A stretch of 6,154 bases of DNA from an uncultured Beijerinckiaceae bacterium. Lineage in GTDB: Bacteria > Pseudomonadota > Alphaproteobacteria > Rhizobiales > Beijerinckiaceae. Where the stretch lies: positions 1 through 6,154 of the forward strand of contig CALMRL010000284.1 in assembly GCA_937873345.1 (NCBI GenBank), written 5' to 3'. A program made the translations under genes and the position numbers. The notes beneath the pieces are model-generated. The model ran no database searches and was not told where the DNA came from. It saw nothing but the letters and a program-made list of their open reading frames with translations. This document shows, piece after piece, positions 1-4,691 of this stretch; positions within the stretch are counted from its first letter, which is position 1; the number at the start of each line of letters is the position of its first letter.

Positions 1-2
1 CG

Positions 3-1622
3 CTCGCCGGGCCGCCGCTGGTAGAGCCGCCGCGCGCGGCCCTGTCGCTGCCCGGCGCGAGCCACGGGATCGGCGACGGCGAGACCACGGTCGACCTTTC
101 CGACAGCCCCTACGCCGGCACCGAGATGACGATGGTGCTGGTCGCCAGGGACGAGGGCGGCAACGAGGGACGGTCCACCCCCTACACCCTCACCCTGCCG
201 CAGAAGCCGTTCAACAACCCCCTCGCCCGCGCGCTCGTCGAGCAGCGTCGCATCCTCGCGCTCGATCCCGGCAAGCGCTCTGAGGTGGCCGAGGCGCTCG
301 ACGCGCTGATGCTCGACCCCGACACCACCGGCACCACGCCGGGCGTCTACCTCGGCCTGCGCTTCGCCGCCGACGAGCTGGCGCGGGCGCGCTCCAAGCC
401 TGCGCTGGTCGCGGTCGCCGACTACCTCTGGGGCATGGCACTGCAGATCGAGAACGGCGACCTGTCCGACGCCGAGAAGGCGCTACGCAACGCCGAGAAG
501 GAGCTGCGCGACGCCATCGACCGCCACGCCTCCGACGAGGAGATCGGCAAGCTGACGCAGAACCTGCAGGCCGCGATGGACAAGTTCCTGAAGGAGCTGG
601 CCCAGCAGCAGGAGAAGCAGGGCGACCAGAAGCAGGCGGACAACAGCCGCCCCTCGAAGTCGATTAGCGCCAACGACCTGCAGAAGCTGATCGACCGGCT
701 GAAGGAGCAGGCGCGCTCCGGCAACCGCGAGGAGGCGAAGAAGGCCCTCGACGAGCTGCAGGACATCCTGGAGAACCTGAAGACCGCGAAGCGGCAGAAG
801 GCCGACCCGCAGGCCAAGGCGATGGCGCAGGGCCTGAACCAGCTCGACCAGATGATGCGCGACCAGCAAGACCTGCGCGACGAGACCTTCAAGCGCGAAC
901 AGCAGGGACAGGGCGAGGACGGCGAGCCGCAATCGAACCAGGGGCAGAGCGGCCAGGGTGGCCAGGGCCGGGCCGGCCGCGGCGGCCAGCGGCAGCAGGG
1001 CCGCAACGGTCAGGGCCAGGGGGGCCAGGGCGGGGACGGCGACCAGCAGAGCGCCGAGGGAGAGCAGCAGGGTGGCGAGGGTGGCGACCAAGCAGGCGAG
1101 CGCTCGGGCAAAAGCCTCGACCAGCGCCAGCGCGAGCTGCGCGACCGCCTCGCGGACATCCAGAAGAAGCTGAAGGACGTCGGCCAAGGCGAACGGGCGC
1201 TGGGCGATGCCGGCGACGAGATGCGGGAGGCGGAGCAGGCCCTGAAGGAAGGTGACGGCTCCAACGGCCAGGCGGTCGATGCACAGGGCCGAGCGCTCGA
1301 CGCGCTGCAGAAGGGCGCCAAGACGCTCGCCGAGGCGATGAAGCAGCAGAACGGCGATGGCCAGGGCAACGGCCAGGCGAACTCGGAGGGCGAAGGCAGC
1401 CAGAGCGGCCAGGAGGGCCAGCAGGCCGGCGACACCGACCCATTGGGCCGGCCGCGCGGCGGCAACAACATGCTGAACTCGTCGGCGCGCTTCGATCCGC
1501 TCGGCGTGCCGGCGGCGCAGCGGGCGCAGCGCGTGCTGGAGGAGCTGCGCCGCCGCCTCGGCGACCCGTCGCGCTCGCAGGAGGAGATCGACTACCTCGA
1601 ACGGCTGCTGCGCTCCTACTGA
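3..1622 (+). CDS. TIGR02302 family (DUF4175) protein, 5' end outside the window
   Basis: The reading frame is open from the first complete codon at position 3, and the residues before the first ATG (126) are family-like (PYAGTEM, then a VARDEGGNEG-type strand), so 126 is not the real start; the gene begins upstream of the window. About 539 residues are visible; from memory, full-length members are around 800-900 and carry N-terminal membrane helices, which are missing here. The visible part has a beta-rich stretch, then charged helical segments (about 450-900) likely to form coiled coil, a Gln/Gly-rich low-complexity region, another helical stretch, and the family's conserved C-terminal block: DPLGRP (1437-1454), then DPLGVP and a helix ending EEIDYLERLLRSY. 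Function is unknown; the family is alphaproteobacterial and presumably sits in the cell envelope. The stop overlaps a possible upstream start of the next gene (TGATG), so translational coupling is possible. Family assignment is from recognition of the C-terminal pattern. Confidence 0.88.
   Translation, partial: LAGPPLVEPPRAALSLPGASHGIGDGETTVDLSDSPYAGTEMTMVLVARDEGGNEGRSTPYTLTLPQKPFNNPLARALVEQRRILALDPGKRSEVAEALDALMLDPDTTGTTPGVYLGLRFAADELARARSKPALVAVADYLWGMALQIENGDLSDAEKALRNAEKELRDAIDRHASDEEIGKLTQNLQAAMDKFLKELAQQQEKQGDQKQADNSRPSKSISANDLQKLIDRLKEQARSGNREEAKKALDELQDILENLKTAKRQKADPQAKAMAQGLNQLDQMMRDQQDLRDETFKREQQGQGEDGEPQSNQGQSGQGGQGRAGRGGQRQQGRNGQGQGGQGGDGDQQSAEGEQQGGEGGDQAGERSGKSLDQRQRELRDRLADIQKKLKDVGQGERALGDAGDEMREAEQALKEGDGSNGQAVDAQGRALDALQKGAKTLAEAMKQQNGDGQGNGQANSEGEGSQSGQEGQQAGDTDPLGRPRGGNNMLNSSARFDPLGVPAAQRAQRVLEELRRRLGDPSRSQEEIDYLERLLRSY
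900..1110 (+). repeat. Gln/Gly-rich low-complexity tract inside the TIGR02302 gene
   Basis: About 70 codons made mainly of Gln, Gly, Glu and Ser, written in the DNA as irregular copies of a CAGGG-NGGC-like unit (dense between about 952 and 1060). A second, shorter tract with the same composition lies at about 1345-1470. The repeats are imperfect and stay in frame. Such a tract is probably a flexible, disordered linker and is prone to length change by replication slippage. Similar Gln/Gly stretches are usual in this family, so this is characteristic and not foreign. Confidence 0.75.
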
Positions 1623-1642
1623 TGCCGGCTTGGGATCGCAGC

Positions 1643-1843
1643 ATGCACGTGTTCACCAACCTCCTCGTCGCGCTGGCCTGCCTCGCCGTGGCGGCCGTGC
1701 TGGCGATGGGGCTGCGCAACACCTGGCGCGGCGGCGATCCCAACCTGTCGCAGCGCCTGATGCGCTGGCGCATCGGGCTGCAGTTCGTCGCCATCGTCAT
1801 CATCATGGGCGTGCTGTTCACCCGCCAGCACTTCCACAGCTGA
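1643..1843 (+). CDS. Twin transmembrane helix small protein, HIG1 domain
   Basis: A 66-residue protein with two hydrophobic helices (about residues 4-24 and 45-60) joined by a short positively charged loop. The loop carries Q37-x3-R41-x-R43-x3-Q47, which exactly fits the (I/Q)x3(R/H)xRx3Q signature of HIG1-domain proteins. In mitochondria such proteins (Rcf1/HIGD1) bind cytochrome c oxidase and respiratory supercomplexes; a similar inner-membrane respiratory role in this bacterium is an inference. I chose the ATG at 1643 because it puts the first helix at the N-terminus, as is usual, and a GGGA sits seven bases upstream. An alternative ATG at 1622 overlaps the preceding stop and would add MPAWDRS; coupling by TGATG makes it possible. 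The adenosyltransferase gene starts 10 bases after the stop. Confidence 0.85.
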   Translation: MHVFTNLLVALACLAVAAVLAMGLRNTWRGGDPNLSQRLMRWRIGLQFVAIVIIMGVLFTRQHFHS

Positions 1844-1853
1844 GAAAGCCGCG

Positions 1854-2441
1854 ATGGTCGTCCTCAACCGCATCTACACCAAGTCCGGCGACGGCGGCAC
1901 CACCGCGCTCGGCACCGGCGAGCGCCGGCGCAAGGACGACCAGCGCATCGAGACCTACGGCACGGTGGACGAGGCCAACAGCGCGATCGGCGTCGTGAGG
2001 CTCGCCACCGCGGCCGACCCGGCGCTGGCTGGGCTCGACGCGATGCTGGCGCGCATCCAGAACGACCTGTTCGACCTCGGCGCCGACCTTTGCGCGCCGG
2101 ACTCGGGCAAGCCCCTGCCCTACGAGCCGCTGCGCGTCGTCGAGGCGCAGGTGGAGAGGCTGGAAGGCGACATCGATGCGCTCAACGCCGAGCTGGCGCC
2201 GCTGCGCTCCTTCGTGCTGCCCGGCGGCTCCGCGGCGGCGGCGGCGCTGCACGTCGCCCGCACCGTGACGCGCCGCGCCGAGCGGCTGCTCGTCACGCTC
2301 GAGGCGATGCCCGACGAGCCGGTCGGCGCGCCGGCGATGAAGTACTTGAACCGCCTGTCCGACTTCCTGTTCGTCGCGGCGCGCCACGCCAACCACCTCG
2401 CCGCCGGCGACGTGCTGTGGCAGCCGGGGAAATTCCGGTAG
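1854..2441 (+). CDS. pduO: Cob(I)alamin / cob(I)yrinic acid a,c-diamide adenosyltransferase, PduO type
   Basis: A complete 195-residue enzyme that transfers the 5'-deoxyadenosyl group of ATP to the cobalt of reduced corrinoid, making coenzyme B12 (adenosylcobalamin) in the cytoplasm. Family landmarks are all present: the N-terminal ATP-binding TKSGDGGTT (residues 9-17), GTVDEAN (36-42), FVLPGG (120-125), the active-site helix with RRAER (140-144), whose Arg and Glu correspond to residues hit in human MMAB disease, and the C-terminal YLNRLSDFLFVAAR (164-177). Length is typical for the trimeric PduO/MMAB family and it is unrelated to the CobA/CobO fold. A modest GAGAAAG ribosome site sits five bases before ATG. 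It follows the HIG1 gene by 10 bases, so co-transcription is likely. No cobalamin riboswitch is visible. Its stop is followed within about 20 bases by the end of an IS110 element. The symbol refers to the family; this is not a propanediol operon. Confidence 0.95.
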   Translation: MVVLNRIYTKSGDGGTTALGTGERRRKDDQRIETYGTVDEANSAIGVVRLATAADPALAGLDAMLARIQNDLFDLGADLCAPDSGKPLPYEPLRVVEAQVERLEGDIDALNAELAPLRSFVLPGGSAAAAALHVARTVTRRAERLLVTLEAMPDEPVGAPAMKYLNRLSDFLFVAARHANHLAAGDVLWQPGKFR

Positions 2442-2462
2442 CGGTCGGCCGGGATCGGGGGG

Positions 2463-2473
2463 GACTCCCTACC
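2463..2473. repeat. GACTCCCTACC, right-end copy of an 11-base near-repeat
   Basis: Lies at the right end of the IS110 element, between the transposase stop and the adenosyltransferase gene. It matches 3810-3820 in 10 of 11 positions and in the same orientation. It may be a terminal or core sequence of the element. Confidence 0.45.
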
Positions 2474-2478
2474 AGTAG

Positions 2479-3720
2479 TCAAGCTGCTTTTGCTGCACGA
2501 GTCGCCTCGTGCTTTGGGTCGTAGGTGGTGCGGTTTGCAAGCATGACGCAGGCGACGCCGAGGAGCCGGTCGGCGACGGTGCGCAACGCCCTTCCGTGCG
2601 AGTGCCCCCTGGCCCGCAAGGCGCAGTAGCGGCCTTTGCTGCGAGCGTCGTGCTGGGTGGCCACCCTGGCCCAGTGGTCGACGGCGGTTCGCAGGCGGGT
2701 GGCACAGGCCTGCCGCATCTCGACCCGGCGGGATTTGCCGCTCCGTTTGGTGACGGGCGCCACCCCGGTCAGGGTGCGCAGGGCGTGATAGTCTCACCCC
2801 CGGATGGCTTGGTGAGCCTGCGCGAGCAGCGTGGCGAGGACGATCCGTCCCACCCCCGGCAAGGAGCGCAGGATCGCCGCGTCGCGCTGCTCGGCCTATT
2901 GCCCCGGCTCGGGTTCCGGTCCGGCCAATTGCTCCACAAGGGCGTCCGGGCGACGGGTGATGTCCTTGATCTGCCGGTTGACCAGGGTCAGGCGCTCGGC
3001 CGTTGCCGCGATGTGGGCGCGGGCGGCCTCGGTCGCACCGGGAGCGACGGTCAGGGCCGGCCGTTGCAGGATGGCCAGGGCGTCGGCCGCGGCAAGACGG
3101 CGGATGCGCTACGCGGCGAGCACCCGGGCGACCTTCTCGGTCAAGCGACGAGCCTCGGCTGGCGTCGGCGCCTTGGCCCAGAGGGCCAGCACCCAGTCGG
3201 CGCCGATGTCGTCGGCGAGGTCGAGGGCTTGCGGATAATAGCGCCAGAGCTGCTGGCGGACGCGGTTGGCCAGGCGGACGCGCTCGCCCTTGAGTTCCTC
3301 GGCCATCCGCGACCACTCGCGCAGCTCCACAACAACCGGGTCCAGGGTTTCCACGCGCCGGAAACAGTGACGGTCGGTGCGCAGGGACGAGGCCAACACG
3401 AGGGCATCGCGCCGGTCGTCCTTGGCCCCGGCCGGCGAAAAGCGGTCGCGGAAGCGGTCGAGCTGCTTGGAGTTGATGGCGAACACGGCGATGCCGCGGT
3501 CCATCAGCGCCTCGACCGCCGGCCCGTGCGGCGTTTCGATCGCAACGGCGACCTGGTCTGGCTGCCCGGCCTGGACGCACAGCCAGTCAACCAGGGCGCC
3601 GATCCCGCCGGCATCGTGAGCAAACGCCCGCTGCACGGGATCGCCGGCGCCGGTCAGGCAGACTTGATGTTCGGTGCTCGCCCAGTCGATGCCGACAAAG
3701 ACGAGCGGCTCAGTCCTCAT
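2479..3720 (-). pseudogene. IS110-family transposase (DEDD/RuvC-like plus serine domain) with three nonsense codons
   Basis: One reading frame of 413 sense or stop positions can be followed without a frameshift from ATG at 3720 to TGA at 2481-2479. A strong GGGAGG at 3731-3726 precedes the ATG, which therefore beats the GTG at 3726. The N-terminal domain has the DEDD residues: D12 (VGIDWA), E62 (AIETPHG), D102 and D105 (KDDRRDA). The C-terminal domain has a helix-hairpin-helix-like LPGVGRIVLATLL and the YHALRTLTGVAPVTKRSGKS block that contains the conserved serine. Three internal stops break it: TAG at 3111-3109, TAG at 2898-2896 and TGA at 2796-2794. The longest remaining piece is the first 203 residues, which end inside the linker/coiled-coil region before the serine domain, so no active recombinase is expected. 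The family enzyme excises and inserts DNA guided by a bridge RNA. All three stops can be explained by C-to-T changes in Gln or Arg codons. Confidence 0.9.
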
Positions 3721-3726
3721 GGCCAC

Positions 3727-3905
3727 CTCCCGCTTGCTGCGCTGCCGAGCCGCCGCGTCGCTTCGCCAGTCCCTGTACTGGCGCTTGTGGCTGCAAACAG
3801 CCGAGGCGCGACCCCCTACCGGGCGTGCAACACGGGCAACCGGTTGAGGCGCGTGTCCCCCCAGGTGCTCAAAGGCACAGGGGGCGAAAGGCTGCTCTCA
3901 ACCAG
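3727..3905 (-). ncRNA. Candidate IS110 bridge RNA region (element left end)
   Basis: IS110-group elements encode a structured bridge RNA in the non-coding left end, upstream of and in the same direction as the transposase; this stretch has that position and direction. Seen in the sequence: a 7-bp stem with a 6-base loop (arms 3764-3770 and 3777-3783), a 5-bp stem with a 4-base loop (3789-3793 and 3798-3802), a short CGTG/CACG hairpin (3824-3834), a 10-bp palindrome CAACCGGTTG (3837-3846), and two copies of GAGGCGCG (3803-3810 and 3846-3853). It also holds GGTAGGGGGTC, nearly the same as the element's right end. No open frame here resembles a protein. The RNA's ends, its promoter and its two guide loops were not folded or aligned, so this is a positional and structural inference. 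Confidence 0.35.
3810..3820. repeat. GACCCCCTACC, left-end copy of the 11-base near-repeat
   Basis: Same orientation as the copy at 2463-2473, with one mismatch. It lies 90 bases upstream of the transposase start, among hairpins. It could be the left terminus of the element or a donor-guide segment within the bridge RNA; both are inferences, and a chance match in GC-rich DNA cannot be excluded. Confidence 0.4.
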
Positions 3906-3935
3906 CCGACCCAATACGGCTATGATGCCTCATAA

Positions 3936-4249
3936 ACCGCAGGCAAACAGGTACAGGGGAGCGAAAACCAAGCTCACCATCAGGCGCTCGGTCGCTCCCG
4001 CGGCGGTTTCGGCACCATGTTGCATGCCGTCGTCGACGCGCTCGGCCTGCCGCTGCGCCTGAGGCTCGCCTGGCGCTCGGGCCGGGGCAGCAGAACGACA
4101 TGGCGCCGGCCTGCGAGTTGCTGCGCGCTCTCCAAGCCAAGCACGTGATCGCCGACCGCGCCTACGATGCCAACGCGCTCCACGCCCTGGTCCGCGAGCA
4201 GAGCGGCAAGCGGGTGATCGAGGTGGCGGAGGTGCGGGCCAAGACGTGA
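3936..4249 (+). pseudogene. IS5-family (DDE) transposase remnant, internal fragment with frameshift
   Basis: The frame starting about 3936 reads TAGK, then HHQALGRSRGGFG, then LHAVVDALGLPLRLRL (to about 4067). The continuation PGQQNDMAPACELLRAL followed by HVIADRAYDANALHALV lies in a different frame (from about 4082), so an indel occurred between about 4067 and 4082. GRSRGGF, LHAVVDALG-PL and VIADRAYD are hallmarks of IS5-family transposases; the Asp of IADRAYD matches the second catalytic Asp. The N-terminal part with the first Asp and the C-terminal part with the catalytic Glu are absent. A CATAAA just upstream (3931-3936) may be the remains of the usual H-(K/R)-TAAG segment with one base lost. 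A stop (4247-4249) closes the second frame. It is a fossil with no possible activity. The neighbouring IS110 left end may have truncated it. Confidence 0.82.
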
Positions 4250-4378
4250 GATGCGGCGATCATGGCGGGCGCCAAGCTGGTGGCGGAGAAGGTGCACCGG
4301 TTCGGCCCCGAGATGCGGCTCTCCGAGGCGATCGTCTCGGCGCTGGAGTGGCGGGCGAGCGAAACGTCAACAGCGTAG
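4250..4378 (+). other. Unrecognised short open tail, in frame with the IS5 remnant
   Basis: After the stop at 4247-4249 the same frame stays open for 42 codons to TAG at 4376-4378 and reads like real protein, amphipathic and helical (AGAKLVAEKVHRFGP, then MRLSEAIVSALEWRA). It does not look like the C-terminal part of an IS5 transposase, where a catalytic Glu and an Arg/Phe-rich segment (ERFF-like) would be expected. An ATG at 4262 could give a 38-residue peptide, but no convincing ribosome site precedes it. It may be the 3' end of another gene joined to the IS remnant by deletion. I do not recognise a family. Confidence 0.35.
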
Positions 4379-4518
4379 GTGCCTCGACCCAACCGACGTA
4401 GCCGAACCCCGACTACGCCCTTCCTGGAAGTTTCCAGTCATTCGACAGGCTTCGGTATCGGCTACAGCCGCACTGGATTTTCGTAGGATGCGTGCAGGTC
4501 CGCCAAGACAAATTTAAC

Positions 4519-4532
4519 CAAAGATATCTTTG
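4519..4532. promoter_or_regulatory. Perfect 14-bp palindrome CAAAGATATCTTTG
   Basis: The sequence equals its own reverse complement over 14 bases with no spacer. Perfect dyads of this length are rare by chance and fit binding of a dimeric regulator. It is about 160 bases before the Hint gene start, somewhat far for a repressor site and possible for an activator. No known consensus was recognised. Confidence 0.4.
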
Positions 4533-4575
4533 CAACATTCAGAGATAGCTCAACGAAGTCAAAGGCTAACTGCAA

Positions 4576-4592
4576 ATTGCCGTAAGGGCAAT
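4576..4592. promoter_or_regulatory. Inverted repeat ATTGCC-N5-GGCAAT
   Basis: Two perfect 6-base arms around GTAAG, 100 bases before the Hint gene start. It could be an operator half-site pair; as an RNA hairpin it is weak and no T-run follows, so a terminator is unlikely. Confidence 0.3.
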
Positions 4593-4680
4593 ACGCTCTC
4601 ATGACGTTACGTAAAGTATAGATTTTCTATTGTAACCGTTTTCTCAGTGGGTAATCCTTCCGCTTGTCAGTCTCGCCAAT

Positions 4681-4686
4681 GAGGAG
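4681..4686 (+). promoter_or_regulatory. Ribosome binding site GAGGAG of the Hint gene
   Basis: A strong Shine-Dalgarno match five bases before ATG 4692. It fixes the start of the Hint protein, which matters because the N-terminal segment has no recognised family to confirm it. Confidence 0.75.
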
Positions 4687-4691
4687 CGACA

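Larger units (their letters stand above)
2463..3905 (-). mobile_element. IS110-family insertion sequence, inactivated; outer limits approximate
   Basis: Contains a degraded DEDD transposase gene read on the minus strand (2479-3720), only about 15-20 bases of right end after the stop, and a longer non-coding left end upstream of the start. That layout (long left end, short right end) is typical of the IS110 group and not of the IS1111 group, which has its long non-coding part downstream. IS110 elements lack long terminal inverted repeats, and none is seen. The right limit is set by a GGTAGGGAGTC motif next to the adenosyltransferase gene. The left limit is uncertain: either near 3820, where the related motif GGTAGGGGGTC lies, or up to about 3905-3920, where IS5-like coding remains begin. 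No target duplication could be recognised. Confidence 0.6.
4379..4691 (+). promoter_or_regulatory. Non-coding region upstream of the Hint gene
   Basis: About 313 bases without a credible gene. The first third is GC-rich and continues the debris of the IS region; from about 4500 to 4660 it is clearly AT-richer than anything else in the window, as expected of a promoter region. Dyad-symmetric sequences lie at 4519-4532, 4576-4592 and TTACGTAA at 4607-4614. TATAGA at 4617-4622 could be a -10 element, but no good -35 hexamer stands 16-18 bases before it, so I assign no specific promoter. No terminator-like hairpin with a T-run is visible. Confidence 0.4.

Noticed and set aside
126..128. ATG at 126 as the start of the first gene
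   Set aside because: The frame is open upstream to the window edge with family-like sequence, and there is no ribosome site before 126.
900..1110. Repetitive CAGGG-like DNA as a possible CRISPR or tandem array
   Set aside because: The units are short, irregular and remain in frame within a protein whose family normally carries Gln/Gly-rich stretches. There are no spacer-like unique segments.
483..1821. Long minus-strand open frames opposite the TIGR02302 gene (483-1187, 889-1821, 422-1006)
   Set aside because: Their low-complexity Leu/Ala or Arg/Pro/Ser translations are mirror products of the Gln/Gly/Glu-rich sense frame, and the sense frame has clear family motifs.
1844..1853. Possible cobalamin riboswitch before the adenosyltransferase
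   Set aside because: Only 10 bases separate it from the preceding gene and no B12-box-like sequence was noticed in the block.
2442..2478. Bridge RNA downstream of the transposase (IS1111-style layout)
   Set aside because: Fewer than 40 bases separate the transposase stop from the adenosyltransferase stop, too short for such an RNA.
2509..4062. A 517-codon open frame on the plus strand across the IS110 region
   Set aside because: It is antisense to the recognisable transposase frame, runs through both IS remnants, and its translation shows no family features. Long antisense frames are expected in GC-rich DNA.
4251..4517. Plus-strand 88-codon frame over the end of the IS5 region and the non-coding region
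   Set aside because: Arg/Trp/Ser-rich translation with no protein-like pattern. It overlaps the more convincing frame that ends at 4378 and crosses the change to AT-rich DNA.
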